Source of the DNA: an uncultured Alphaproteobacteria bacterium | GTDB lineage: Bacteria > Pseudomonadota > Alphaproteobacteria > GCA-2731375 | Length of the DNA: 64,000 nt | Direction: 5' to 3' | Assembly (NCBI GenBank): GCA_951812805.1 | Contig: CATOSZ010000018.1 | Coordinates: forward strand, 1 to 64,000 | Shown: piece by piece, positions 36,314-45,984 of the stretch | Position numbering within the stretch: position 1 is the first letter of the stretch | Layout of the letters: every line of letters starts with the position of its first letter | Notes under the pieces: model-generated | Databases searched by the model: none | What the model saw: the letters and a program-made list of their open reading frames with translations, nothing else | What the model was told of the DNA's origin: nothing | Translations under genes and position numbers: made by a program

Positions 36314-36318
36314 CTCGC
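36314..36318. repeat. Target-site duplication CTCGC, left copy (right copy 37437-37441)
   Basis: The five bases directly before the left inverted repeat are repeated directly after the right inverted repeat of the IS481 element. This fixes both ends of the element. Confidence 0.85.
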
Positions 36319-36416
36319 TGACTAGGTTCAGATAGATGTGAGACGCGCCTCTGGCGGCAGAGGCGGGGATCTCCGAAGCTGTGAGTTGCGAGACCAACAG
36401 CTTGAAGGAGATCCCC

Positions 36417-37424
36417 ATGCAGGTTTTTGGCCTGCCCCGACATGTTATCAGGGGTTGGAGGACGGCGTCGCGTCTGAACGCGGAGCCCGACACTAAATGC
36501 GTAGCGTTCAGACGCGACGCCGTCCGGCGTTGGCATCGGGCCCGGCGTGACGGCTTGACGGCCGAGGCGGCGGCCCAGGCGGTGGGCGTGCCGCGTAGCA
36601 CGCTCTATCGCTGGGACGAGCGGTTGGAGCCGCGCTCGCGCGCGCCTCGCCGCCGTCGTCGCCGAGAGTGGTCGAGTGCGGTGCTGCGTCGGCTTGAACG
36701 GCTGCGCCGCGACTTCCCGATGTGGGGCAAGGCCAAGCTCGGACCGCTGCTGCGCCGAGAGGGCTTCACCTTGTCGGACAGCACCGTTGGTCGCATGCTC
36801 GCCCATCTGGTCGCGCGCGGCGTCGTTGTGCCGGTGCCCGTGGCGCGACGACGCGCCAAGGGCAAGAGAGCCAAGCGCCCACACGCCAAGCGTTTGCCGA
36901 AGGGGATGAAGGCAACGGCCCCCGGCGATCTGGTCCAGCTCGACACCTTGAGCATCACGCCGGCCGGCGAGCGCACGGTCAAGCAGTTCACCGCCTACGA
37001 TCCCGTCAGCCGCTTCACCTGTGCCAAGGCCTTCCGCAGAGCGACCGCCAGGAACGCCGAGAGTTTCCTCGACAAACTCGTGGCCGACCTGCCCTTCCCC
37101 GTGAAGGCCATCCAGGTCGACGGTGGATCCGAGTTCATGGCCGAGTTCGAGGCCGCCTGCGAGAGCCGAAAGATCCCCGTCTATGTCTTGCCGCCGAGGA
37201 CGCCGCAGCTCAATGGCGGCGTCGAGCGAGCCAACGGCGCATGGCGCTACGAGTTCTACGCCTGCCATGACATCGAGGACCAGCTCGACAAACTAAACCC
37301 ACAGATCGACAAGTTCGCCAACATCTACAACACCTTCAGGCCTCATGGAGCCTTGAAAGGTAAAACCCCCGAGGAGTACCTTCGACAGATCACAGCCAAG
37401 AAGACCTCGTCGTCTCATATGTAG
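36417..37424 (+). CDS. IS481-family transposase
   Basis: This 335-aa DDE transposase has an N-terminal HTH (LTAEAAAQAVGVPRSTLYRW, about residues 46-65), a linker, and an rve integrase core. The first Asp is in DLVQLDTLSI, the second in IQVDGGSEF, and the Glu in NGGVERANGAWR. The C-terminus FRPHGALKGKTPEEYL is typical of IS481. The ATG follows AAGGAG by 6 nt. A perfect 20-bp inverted repeat lies inside the 5' coding part (residues ~15-36). The frame is complete. Confidence 0.92.
   Translation: MQVFGLPRHVIRGWRTASRLNAEPDTKCVAFRRDAVRRWHRARRDGLTAEAAAQAVGVPRSTLYRWDERLEPRSRAPRRRRRREWSSAVLRRLERLRRDFPMWGKAKLGPLLRREGFTLSDSTVGRMLAHLVARGVVVPVPVARRRAKGKRAKRPHAKRLPKGMKATAPGDLVQLDTLSITPAGERTVKQFTAYDPVSRFTCAKAFRRATARNAESFLDKLVADLPFPVKAIQVDGGSEFMAEFEAACESRKIPVYVLPPRTPQLNGGVERANGAWRYEFYACHDIEDQLDKLNPQIDKFANIYNTFRPHGALKGKTPEEYLRQITAKKTSSSHM
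36461..36524. repeat. Perfect 20-bp inverted repeat inside the IS481 transposase gene
   Basis: GACGGCGTCGCGTCTGAACG (36461-36480) is perfectly repeated in inverse at 36505-36524, around a 24-nt loop. In RNA it forms a very stable hairpin 45 nt into the transposase coding region. It may limit translation, or be a small palindromic insertion. Confidence 0.8.
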
Positions 37425-37580
37425 TGAACCTGGACACTCGCTTGAACGCGAAGGGGTCTGCTGCTAGCGTCCAAAGCACGCTGTCTTGTCCGTACATCCC
37501 TGCCACGAAACGACGGATCCACGCGGCCCGGATGCCGTCCCCGTCCGATGTGGCGCGAGCTCGAGTGAAGAGACCGATCC

Positions 37581-38675
37581 TTGGCAGTGAAGACAACCCT
37601 CAAGGTCCTGTCCGTCGGCGCCCTCGTGGTGGCCGCCGGCCTGCTCGCCTGGGAAGTCTTCTACTGGATGACCCACGTCTACGAGGACGACGCCCGGGTG
37701 CAGACGGACCTGACCAACATCTCCGCCCAGGTCAACGGCAAGATCGCCGAGATCCTGGTCCCCGAGGGCGGCTTCGTAAAGAAGGGCCAGCCGTTGGTCC
37801 GCCTGGTCGACGACGACGTCGCCAAGAATATCGATGCGCTGGACACCGACCTCAGCCTCGAGCGCGCGCGGCGCGCCCGCCTGGTATCGGAAAAGGAAGC
37901 CTTCGAGATCGACCTGTTCAGCCGGCTGGCGACCCAGCGGGAGAAAATCCGCGCCATCGAGGTGACGCACGCGAGCCTCGCCGCGCGGCTGAAACTCGCC
38001 GAGAAGAACCTCGCCCGGGTGCAATATCTCTATAAGAAGAAGCTGAAGCCCGAGGACCAGCTGACGCTCGAGCAGGACAAGGTTTTGGTCCTGCGCGGCG
38101 AAGAAGCCCGCCTCGCCGCCGAGCGGCAGGTCGCCCGCAAGGAGCTCGAGCAGTTCGCCGCCGCCTCCAAGCAGATCCAGGTCATTGAGGAAAAGATCAA
38201 GATCTCCGACATCGAGCAGGCCCGCATCGCCGATGCCATCGCCAAGCAGCGGATCGAACTCGGCTACCGCCGGATCGGCAGCCCGATCGACGGGACGGTC
38301 GGCCGGGTGCTGCGCTTCGCCGGCGAATACGTCGAGGACGGCGTGCCGATCCTGATGCTGCACGACCCCGATCTCTACTGGATCGAAGCCCGCGTCGACG
38401 AGGACCAGATCCGCCATGTGAAGGTCGGCCAGGAGGTGCTGATCGACCTCGACGCCTATCCCTTCGACGATTTCTACGGCCAGGTGGTACGCATCGGCAG
38501 CGTCACCGCCGGCCGCATGGGCATCGACGCGGGCGGGCGCAACGGCGTCAGTTTCGGCGGCAACAGCGAGCGGGTCCCCGTCCGCATCTCGGTTCGCAAT
38601 CCGCCGCCCAATATCGCCCCCGGGATGCGGGCCGACGTCAATATCCGCATCTACGAGGACATCAAGCTCTGGTAG
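37581..38675 (+). CDS. HlyD family secretion/efflux periplasmic adaptor protein
   Basis: This 364-aa membrane-fusion protein has one N-terminal membrane helix (VLSVGALVVAAGLLAWEVF, about residues 9-27). A lipoyl/biotinyl-like half follows (ISAQVNGKIAEILVPEGGFV), then a long coiled coil (~75-220), a second lipoyl half (YRRIGSPIDGTVGRVLRFAG) and a beta-barrel region. It bridges an inner-membrane pump to an outer-membrane channel. The start is uncertain: TTG at 37581 is used; GTG at 37587 is also possible. No cognate pump gene lies next to it; the neighbouring IS481 element may have interrupted the locus. Confidence 0.82.
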   Translation: MAVKTTLKVLSVGALVVAAGLLAWEVFYWMTHVYEDDARVQTDLTNISAQVNGKIAEILVPEGGFVKKGQPLVRLVDDDVAKNIDALDTDLSLERARRARLVSEKEAFEIDLFSRLATQREKIRAIEVTHASLAARLKLAEKNLARVQYLYKKKLKPEDQLTLEQDKVLVLRGEEARLAAERQVARKELEQFAAASKQIQVIEEKIKISDIEQARIADAIAKQRIELGYRRIGSPIDGTVGRVLRFAGEYVEDGVPILMLHDPDLYWIEARVDEDQIRHVKVGQEVLIDLDAYPFDDFYGQVVRIGSVTAGRMGIDAGGRNGVSFGGNSERVPVRISVRNPPPNIAPGMRADVNIRIYEDIKLW

Positions 38676-39240
38676 CGCCGCGCTGGAGGATGGTGAGGCG
38701 GGCGGCGCCGTAGCGGCGCTCGTCCCGAACGGCGAAGCCGTCGGGGGGCGTCCAGGCTTCCTTGGCGCCGGTCTCGACCACCACCAGGGCCTCCGGCGCC
38801 AGCCAGCCGTCCGTGGCGAGGGCCGCCAGCGCCGTCGCCGCCAGCCCTTCGCCGTAAGGCGGATCGAGAAGGGCGAGGTCGTGCGGCCCCGGGGCCCGGC
38901 CGGGCCGGGTCGCATCGCGGCGCAAAATCAAGATCTCGTCGTCCTCGCCCCCGAAACCCCGCGCGTTGCGCCGCGCCAGCGCGATCGCCTCGGCCGAGCG
39001 GTCGATCAGGGTCAGGCTGCGCGCGCCGCGGCTGAGCGCTTCCAGGCCCAGCGCGCCGGTGCCGCAGAAGGCGTCCAGCACCCGGGCGCCCCGCGGCATG
39101 GCGCCTTCGGTCGCGTCGTAGGGGCCGTGCGCCAGGTGATCGAACAGGGCCTGGCGGACCCGGTCCGAGGTCGGCCGGATGGCACGGTCGGCCGGGCTTT
39201 CCAGGCGGCGGCCACGGAACCTACCGCCGACGATCCGCAT
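38662..39240 (-). CDS. rsmD: 16S rRNA (guanine(966)-N2)-methyltransferase RsmD
   Basis: This 192-aa methyltransferase begins MRIVGGRFRGRRLESP, the typical RsmD start. The SAM-binding motif is LDAFCGTGALGLEALSRGA (about residues 55-73) and the catalytic motif is LLDPPYGEG. It methylates G966 in 16S rRNA. It overlaps the end of the pseudouridine synthase gene by 20 nt on the same strand, and its own 3' end overlaps the convergent HlyD gene by 14 nt. ATG start. Confidence 0.94.
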   Translation of the reverse strand: MRIVGGRFRGRRLESPADRAIRPTSDRVRQALFDHLAHGPYDATEGAMPRGARVLDAFCGTGALGLEALSRGARSLTLIDRSAEAIALARRNARGFGGEDDEILILRRDATRPGRAPGPHDLALLDPPYGEGLAATALAALATDGWLAPEALVVVETGAKEAWTPPDGFAVRDERRYGAARLTILQRGATRA

Positions 39241-39982
39241 CGCCCGCCAGATCGAAGTTGGCCGCCGCCGGGCCGAGCTGGTCGATCAACACCTTCCGGC
39301 GTACCGCCGCCACCTCGCCGCGCGGCAGATCGCCGAGCTGGAAGGGGCCGAAGGCGACGCGGATGAGCCGCGTCACGTCGAACCCGAGATGGCCGCAGAT
39401 CTTGCGTACCTCCCGGTTCTTGCCTTCCTTGAGCGAGATCGACAGCCAGGCGTTGGCCCGTTGCACCCGCTCCAGCCGCGCATCGATGGGGCCGTAGCGC
39501 ACACCGTCGATCACGAGCCCGTCGGCGAGGCGCGCGAGCGCTTTCTCGTCCACCGTGCCGTGCACGCGGACCCGGTAGCGCCGCGTCCAGCCGGTCGCCG
39601 GCAGTTCCAGATGCCGGGCGAGCGCGCCGTCGTTGGTCACCAGCAGCAGGCCTTCCGACGCGATATCGAGACGGCCGACCGAGATCACCCGGCCGAGGTC
39701 CGCCGGCAGCGCGGCGAACACGGTCGGACGGCCCTCGGGATCGCGGTGCGAGGTCACCAGGCCGGTCGGCTTGTGATAGCGCCAGAGCCGGCAGGGCTCG
39801 GCCCCGGCGAGCGGCTTGCCGTCGACGAGGATCCGCGCCTCCGGCCCGACGGCGAGCGCGGGCGAGCTCAGCGTCTTGCCGTCGACGACGACGCGGCCCT
39901 GCTCGATCCAGCGTTCCGCCTCGCGGCGCGAACAGAGGCCGGCGCGGGCGATCCGCTTGGCGATGCGTTCTGTCTCGGCGAT
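39221..39982 (-). CDS. Pseudouridine synthase RluB/RsuA family, probable ATC start
   Basis: This 253-aa enzyme has an S4 RNA-binding domain (ERIAKRIARAGLCSRREAER, then GRVVVDGKTL) and a catalytic domain. The catalytic Asp lies in VGRLDIASEGLLLVTND, with YRVRVHGTVD and LKEGKNREVRKICGHLG following. It makes pseudouridine in rRNA. No ATG, GTG or TTG exists in frame between the upstream stop (TAG) and the S4 domain. An ATC codon sits 5 nt after a perfect GGGAGG site (39988-39993), exactly where an ATG would be expected. An in-frame GTG at 39757 would delete the S4 domain. Confidence 0.8.
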   Translation of the reverse strand: MAETERIAKRIARAGLCSRREAERWIEQGRVVVDGKTLSSPALAVGPEARILVDGKPLAGAEPCRLWRYHKPTGLVTSHRDPEGRPTVFAALPADLGRVISVGRLDIASEGLLLVTNDGALARHLELPATGWTRRYRVRVHGTVDEKALARLADGLVIDGVRYGPIDARLERVQRANAWLSISLKEGKNREVRKICGHLGFDVTRLIRVAFGPFQLGDLPRGEVAAVRRKVLIDQLGPAAANFDLAGDADRRR

Positions 39983-40041
39983 GGCGGCCTCCCGGGCTGG
40001 CTGTCGGGGGAGCTATAGCACGGCCTTGACCGCTGGGCGCG

Positions 40042-40503
40042 ATGGCGATCAAGCTCGGTCCCATGGAGGCCATGGACATCGCGTTGGAGGAGGCCCGCGC
40101 CGCGGCGGCGGCGGGGGAGGTGCCGGTCGGCGCGGTCGTGCTGGCCGCCGACGGCCGGGTGCTGGCCAGGGCCGGCAACCGGGTCGAGACGGTGCGGGAT
40201 CCGACCGCGCACGCGGAAATCCTGGCGATCCGCGAGGCGGCGGCGCGTCTCGGCACGCCGCGCCTTGCGGGTTGCGCGCTCTATGTGACGCTGGAGCCTT
40301 GCGCGATGTGCGCCCAGGCGATCAGCCTCGCCCGCATCGCCCGGCTCTACTGGGGCGCGGACGACCCCAAGGGCGGCGGCGTCGCGAACGGCGCACGCGT
40401 GCTGCACCAGCCGACCTGCCACCACCGCCCGGAGCTCTTTCCCGGCATCGCCGAGCGCGAAAGTGCCGAATTGCTGCGGGCCTTCTTTCGCGCGCGGCGT
40501 TGA
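40042..40503 (+). CDS. tadA: tRNA adenosine(34) deaminase TadA
   Basis: This 153-aa cytidine-deaminase-fold enzyme converts A34 to inosine in tRNA-Arg(ACG). Zinc and catalytic motifs are PTAHAEILAIREAA (His-Ala-Glu, about residue 56) and TLEPCAMCAQAI (PCxxC). VANGARVLHQPTCHHRPEL matches TadA's tRNA-binding part. The ATG at 40042 is used; the internal Met at residue 8 is also possible. It is divergent from the pseudouridine synthase, 59 bp between starts, a pairing often seen in alphaproteobacteria. Confidence 0.93.
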   Translation: MAIKLGPMEAMDIALEEARAAAAAGEVPVGAVVLAADGRVLARAGNRVETVRDPTAHAEILAIREAAARLGTPRLAGCALYVTLEPCAMCAQAISLARIARLYWGADDPKGGGVANGARVLHQPTCHHRPELFPGIAERESAELLRAFFRARR

Positions 40504-40662
40504 TCCAACCGGGTCGAAATCGAAGCCGGCGGGCGAATCGTCGCGCCCTCGGCCGGCCCCCTTCCCTTGGCTCCGCACTCCGACTAGAGTCCGCGCGCCG
40601 GGCGGGTGCCGGCAGGCGCCCACCCTCCCCATCGACCCGCTCAGACGCCGAGGAAGGACCAC

Positions 40663-41868
<1,206 letters not shown>

Positions 41869-42002
41869 TCCCGGCGGGGGGCGCGGCGCCCGATCCGGCA
41901 CCGCGCCCCACCCGGAACCGATAGCCAAACCATCCGAAATCCCCGCAGCCCGCGCCACGGCGGGCGGCCGAAGGGCCGCTTTCAGCGGGAGCGCTTCGGG
42001 CC

Positions 42003-43130
42003 ATGACGACGCCGGCACGGGAGTGGCGGCCGATCCTCGTCTCATCGGCGATCCTTTCGCTCGCGCTGCTGGGCGATGCCCTGCTTTATGCCGTGCTGCC
42101 GTTGCACGCCGCCACGTTCGGCATCAGCCTCGTCTGGGTCGGTGTCCTGCTGTCGGCCAATCGTTTCGTGCGGGTCTTCGCCTATGGCCTGGTCGCCCGG
42201 GCGACGGCCCGGATCGGCATCCGCCGCACCTGCCTGCTCGCCGCGCTCGGCGCGGTGGTCTCGACCGGGCTCTATGGCCTCGGCGAGGGGCCGGCGGTGT
42301 TGCTGCTCGCCCGGGTGCTCTGGGGCCTGGTTTATGCCGCGCTGCTGTTGATCACGCTGGCCTACGCGGTCGAATACCGGGCCGCGGCCGGCGCGCGGAT
42401 CGGCGTCAGCCGCACGGTGCAGCGCGTAGGGCCCATTCTGGCGCTGGCGCTCGGCGCCTGGCTTACCGGCCTGCTCGGGCCGCAAACGGTCTTCGTGCTG
42501 TTGACCGCCGTTACGGCGTTGGCCCTGCCGCTCGTCTATCTGCTGCCCCCCGACCCGCCCCGGGCCACGACGCCCGCGCCGCCGACCCGCGCGCTCGGCC
42601 GGCCGCGGGCCATCGACATTCTGTTCTTTCTGCAAGGCCTCGGCGTCGACGGCGTCTTCGCCGTCACCATCACCGTCATCCTGGCCCGCGAGATGCCGGT
42701 CGCCACGGCCGTGCTGCTGGGCGGCATGCTGCTGGCGCTGCGTCATATCGGCGAGGCCGTGGCGGCACCGGCCTTCGGCTGGTTCGCCGACCGGCACGGC
42801 GCGCGCGGCACCTTCCTCTTCGCCATGGCCGCGACCATCCTCGGTTTCGTCGCGATCGCGAGTGGCCTGACACTCGCCGGCGCCCTGGCGATGCTGGTGT
42901 TTCGCGGTGCGCTCGCCTCGCTCGGCCCGGCGCTCATCGTGCAAGGCATCGATGCCGACGAGCCGGCTGTCGGCCATTTGGCCCGCATGCAGGCCTGGCG
43001 CGATCTCGGCGCGGCGCTCGGCCCGCTGGGTGCTGCGGCCCTGCTGCCGCTGATCTCGCCCGAGGCCCAGCATGCCCTGGTCGCCCTGGTGCTGGCCGTG
43101 GCGCTGCTGCTGGCCTTGCGCCGGACCTGA
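42003..43130 (+). CDS. MFS transporter
   Basis: This 375-aa protein has twelve short predicted helices. MFS half signatures are VARATARIGIRRTCLLAALG (about residue 60) and FGWFADRHGARGTFLFAM. Between the halves is a Pro/Ala-rich loop. Substrate unknown; it resembles small drug-export-like permeases. It lies 134 bp after the acyl-CoA dehydrogenase and 71 bp before dapB, all on the plus strand, but has no tight coupling to either. Confidence 0.83.
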   Translation: MTTPAREWRPILVSSAILSLALLGDALLYAVLPLHAATFGISLVWVGVLLSANRFVRVFAYGLVARATARIGIRRTCLLAALGAVVSTGLYGLGEGPAVLLLARVLWGLVYAALLLITLAYAVEYRAAAGARIGVSRTVQRVGPILALALGAWLTGLLGPQTVFVLLTAVTALALPLVYLLPPDPPRATTPAPPTRALGRPRAIDILFFLQGLGVDGVFAVTITVILAREMPVATAVLLGGMLLALRHIGEAVAAPAFGWFADRHGARGTFLFAMAATILGFVAIASGLTLAGALAMLVFRGALASLGPALIVQGIDADEPAVGHLARMQAWRDLGAALGPLGAAALLPLISPEAQHALVALVLAVALLLALRRT

Positions 43131-43201
43131 AGCATGATTTCCCGCCCGGCGTCGCACGCGCTATCCTCGCCGCGAGGAAACCGCTTCGGGAGGGTGACGA
43201 G

Positions 43202-44017
43202 ATGAACGACGTCAGAATGGGCGTGCTCGGCTGTGCCGGCCGCATGGGCCGGGCGCTGCTGCATGAGATTTCCGGAACCGAGGGTGCCACCATCGCCGGC
43301 GGGATCGAGCGGTCGGGCCACGAGACGATCGGGCAGGACCTGGGCGCCCAGGCGGGTCTCGGCGGCCTCGACATCGCCGTCGGCGACGATCTTCGCGCCC
43401 TGATGGCGGCAAGCGACGTCGTCCTCGACTTCACCGCGCCGATGGTCACCGTGGCGGCGGCGGCGCTGGCGGCGGAAACCGGCACGGCGTTGATCGCCGG
43501 GACCACCGGCATCGAGGCGGAGGACGAGGCGCGGATCACGGCGGCGGGCGAGAAGACCGTCATCGTACGGGCCGCCAATTTCTGTGTCGGCGTCAACCTG
43601 TTGCAGCAGCTCACCCGGCAGGTCGCCGCCGTCCTCGATCCCGATTTCGATATCGAGGTGGTCGAAATCCATCACCGCCACAAGGTCGATGCCCCCTCCG
43701 GCACCGCGCTGGCATTGGGCATCGCGGCGGCCGAAGGGCGCGGCGTGGTGCACGACGAGGTGACGGAGCGCGGACGCGACGGCATCACGGGCGCGCGGGC
43801 GCGCGGCGCCATCGGCTATGCCTCGCTGCGTGGCGGCAACGTCGCGGGCGAGCACTCCGTGATCTTCGCCGCGGACAACGAGCGCATCGAACTCACCCAC
43901 AAGGCGGGCGACCGCTCGATCTTCGCCCGCGGCGGCGTCCGCGCCGCACTCTGGGCCCGGGGCCGCGCACCCGGGCGCTATTCCATGCTGGACGTCCTCG
44001 GCTTCGGCGATACTTAG
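43202..44017 (+). CDS. dapB: 4-hydroxy-tetrahydrodipicolinate reductase
   Basis: This 271-aa enzyme of lysine and diaminopimelate synthesis reduces hydroxytetrahydrodipicolinate with NAD(P)H. The nucleotide motif is VLGCAGRMGRALL (residues ~8-20). The active-site signature is EVVEIHHRHKVDAPSGTALA, with catalytic His and Lys, preceded by ANFCVGVNLL. An AGGGTGACG site precedes the ATG. It ends convergently with moaE, overlapping it by 4 nt. The gene stands alone. Confidence 0.95.
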   Translation: MNDVRMGVLGCAGRMGRALLHEISGTEGATIAGGIERSGHETIGQDLGAQAGLGGLDIAVGDDLRALMAASDVVLDFTAPMVTVAAAALAAETGTALIAGTTGIEAEDEARITAAGEKTVIVRAANFCVGVNLLQQLTRQVAAVLDPDFDIEVVEIHHRHKVDAPSGTALALGIAAAEGRGVVHDEVTERGRDGITGARARGAIGYASLRGGNVAGEHSVIFAADNERIELTHKAGDRSIFARGGVRAALWARGRAPGRYSMLDVLGFGDT

Positions 44018-44475
44018 CCAGACGTCTCCCGCCAGCGTTTGGCCGCCTCGTCGTCGCTTTCGCGGGCATCGACCCATTTGTCGGCGCCGCCGGTCGCTTC
44101 GAGTTTCCAGAACGGTGCCTTGGTCTTCAGCCAGTCGATCAGGAAGGCGCAGGCTTCCAGCGCGGCGTGGCGATGGGCGGAGCTGGCGGCGCAGAGCACG
44201 ATGCGATCGCCAGGCTCGAGCCGGCCATAGCGGTGCACGATCAGCACCTCGTCGAGCGGCCAGCGTTCCTTCGCCTCGGTGGCGATGCGTTCCAACTCCC
44301 GCTCCGTCATGCCGGGATAATGCTCCAGCGTCATGGCCGAGACCTCCGCGCCGCCATGAATGTCGCGGACCAGGCCGACGAAGGAGGCGAGGCCGCCGAC
44401 CCCGTGCCGGCCTTCGGTCAGGGAATCGAGCTCGGCGCCGATGTCGAAATCCTCGCGCTGCACCTTCACCGTCAC
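44014..44475 (-). CDS. moaE: Molybdopterin synthase catalytic subunit MoaE
   Basis: This 153-aa large subunit of molybdopterin synthase converts precursor Z to molybdopterin with thiocarboxylated MoaD. Motifs are ASFVGLVRDIHGGAEVSAMT, LEHYPGMTERELERI, HRYGRLEPGDRIV and SAHRHAALEACAFLIDWLKT; the last Lys-rich loop KTKAPFWKLE is part of the active site. GTG start, 4 bp after moaD. It is the last gene of the pgsA-mobB-moeA-moaD-moaE operon. Confidence 0.94.
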   Translation of the reverse strand: MTVKVQREDFDIGAELDSLTEGRHGVGGLASFVGLVRDIHGGAEVSAMTLEHYPGMTERELERIATEAKERWPLDEVLIVHRYGRLEPGDRIVLCAASSAHRHAALEACAFLIDWLKTKAPFWKLEATGGADKWVDARESDDEAAKRWRETSG

Positions 44476-44479
44476 GGCC

Positions 44480-44731
44480 CTAGCCTCCCGTCACCGGCGG
44501 AAAGAAGGCGACCTCGCTGGCGCCCCGCACACTGTCGCCCGGCTGCGCGTGTTCCTGGTCGACGGCGCAGCGCACCACCCGGGTATCGCCCAGCGCCTCG
44601 GCATGGGCGGGGGAGCGGGTCTTCAGATGCTCGATCAGGTCGGCGACCGTCGCCACGTCCTCGGGCGGCGTGACGGTTTCTTCGGCCATGCCGACCCTCT
44701 CGCGCAGCCAGGCGAAATAGAGCACTTTCAC
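44480..44731 (-). CDS. moaD: Molybdopterin synthase sulfur carrier subunit MoaD
   Basis: This 83-aa ubiquitin-fold protein ends in the obligatory Gly-Gly (FFPPVTGG), the site of adenylation and thiocarboxylation. It begins VKVLYFAWLRERVGMAEE, typical of MoaD. The GTG start overlaps the moeA stop by 4 nt (GTGA). Confidence 0.92.
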   Translation of the reverse strand: MKVLYFAWLRERVGMAEETVTPPEDVATVADLIEHLKTRSPAHAEALGDTRVVRCAVDQEHAQPGDSVRGASEVAFFPPVTGG

Positions 44732-45984
44732 CGCATCACCTCCGAAAAGGGCAGGAAATCCACCATCGTCCCCGGCTCCAGCCGGGTCACGTCCTCGGCG
44801 ATTTCGACCAGGCCGTCGGACTGCACCAGGGAGGAGATGATGCCCGAGCCCTGGCGCTCGAACTTGCGCGCACAGAGGCCGCCGTCCCCGCCGCGGGCGA
44901 GGCGGGCGCGAACCCATTCGCGGCGGTCGGGCTTTTTCTTGTGGCTGAAGCCGGCGGCGACCCGGAACAGGGCGGGCGCCAAATCACGCGCGCCGGCGCG
45001 TTTGAGAATCAGCGGCCGGGCGAAACGGAGAAAGCAGACCATCGCCGCCACCGGATTGCCGGGCAGGCCGATGAAGGCGGTGCCGGCGATGGTGCCGAGC
45101 GCCAGCGGTCGCCCGGGCTTGATGGCGATGCGCCAGAAATGCAGGGCGCCCTGCGCCTCGACCGCGGCCTTCACATGGTCCTCTTCGCCGGTCGAGACCC
45201 CGCCGGAGGTGACCAGCACGTCGAGGTCCGCCGCCGCCTCGCCCAGCCGGCGGGTGATCGTCGCCCGGTCGTCGGCGAGAATACCGAGATCGACGACGTC
45301 GACCGGCAGCTGGCGGGCGAGCGCCATAAGCATATGGCGGTTGGCGTCGTAAACGGCGCCGGGACGCAGGGCGGTGCCCGGCTCCTGGATTTCGTCGCCA
45401 GTCGAGAACACGCCGAGACGAAGGCGGCGGAACACCGGCAGGCGGTCGTGGCCGATGGCGGCGGCGAGCGCGATTTCCTGGGGACGGAGCCGGGCCCCGG
45501 CGGCGAGCGCCACGGCGCCCGCGGCCACGTCTTCGCCGGCGAGACGCCGGTTGGCGCCCGCCTTCAGGCCTACCGGCACGGTGATCGTGCCGGCGTCCAG
45601 GCGGATATCCTCCTGCATCACCACGCAATCGGCGCCGGCCGGCAGCACGGCACCGGTGAAGACCCGCACGGCCGTGCCCGGCGCTATTCTACCGGCAAGC
45701 GGATGGCCCGCCGCCGCGCGCCCGGCGAGGCGTAAGTCCGTATCGCCGGTGGTCGAGAGGTCGGCGAAGCGCAGCGCATAGCCGTCGACCGCCACGTTGT
45801 CGTGCGGCGGCGAGGCGATGGCGGCCTCGAGGTCGGCGGCCAGCACCCGACCGTCGGCCGCGCCGAGGTCGATCTCCTCGCGCTCCGCCACCGCGCCGAC
45901 GCGGGCGTCCAGCATCGCCAGGGCCTCGGCGACGGGCAGCAACTTGCCGCCGAAGGCGAAGCAATCGTCGGTCAGCTGGGTCAT
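44728..45984 (-). CDS. moeA: Molybdopterin molybdenumtransferase MoeA
   Basis: This 418-aa protein inserts molybdate into adenylylated molybdopterin. Motifs include the N-terminal SPPHDNVAVDGYALRF (about residues 58-73), VRVFTGAVLPAGADCVVMQED, FSTGDEI, YDANRHML, TSGGVSTGEEDHVKAA and GLPGNPVAAMV. All are in MoeA order. Length is normal. The ATG overlaps the mobB stop by 4 nt. It is cytosolic and acts after MoaD/E. Confidence 0.95.
   Translation of the reverse strand: MTQLTDDCFAFGGKLLPVAEALAMLDARVGAVAEREEIDLGAADGRVLAADLEAAIASPPHDNVAVDGYALRFADLSTTGDTDLRLAGRAAAGHPLAGRIAPGTAVRVFTGAVLPAGADCVVMQEDIRLDAGTITVPVGLKAGANRRLAGEDVAAGAVALAAGARLRPQEIALAAAIGHDRLPVFRRLRLGVFSTGDEIQEPGTALRPGAVYDANRHMLMALARQLPVDVVDLGILADDRATITRRLGEAAADLDVLVTSGGVSTGEEDHVKAAVEAQGALHFWRIAIKPGRPLALGTIAGTAFIGLPGNPVAAMVCFLRFARPLILKRAGARDLAPALFRVAAGFSHKKKPDRREWVRARLARGGDGGLCARKFERQGSGIISSLVQSDGLVEIAEDVTRLEPGTMVDFLPFSEVMR

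Larger units (their letters stand above)
36319..37436 (+). mobile_element. IS481-family insertion sequence
   Basis: This 1118-bp element has imperfect terminal inverted repeats: left TGACTAGGTTCAGATAGATG; right, on the other strand, TGTCCAGGTTCACTACATAT; both continue into GAGACG. It is flanked by an exact 5-bp target duplication CTCGC (36314-36318 and 37437-37441). It encodes one intact DDE transposase. The exact duplication suggests a fairly recent insertion. Confidence 0.92.
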
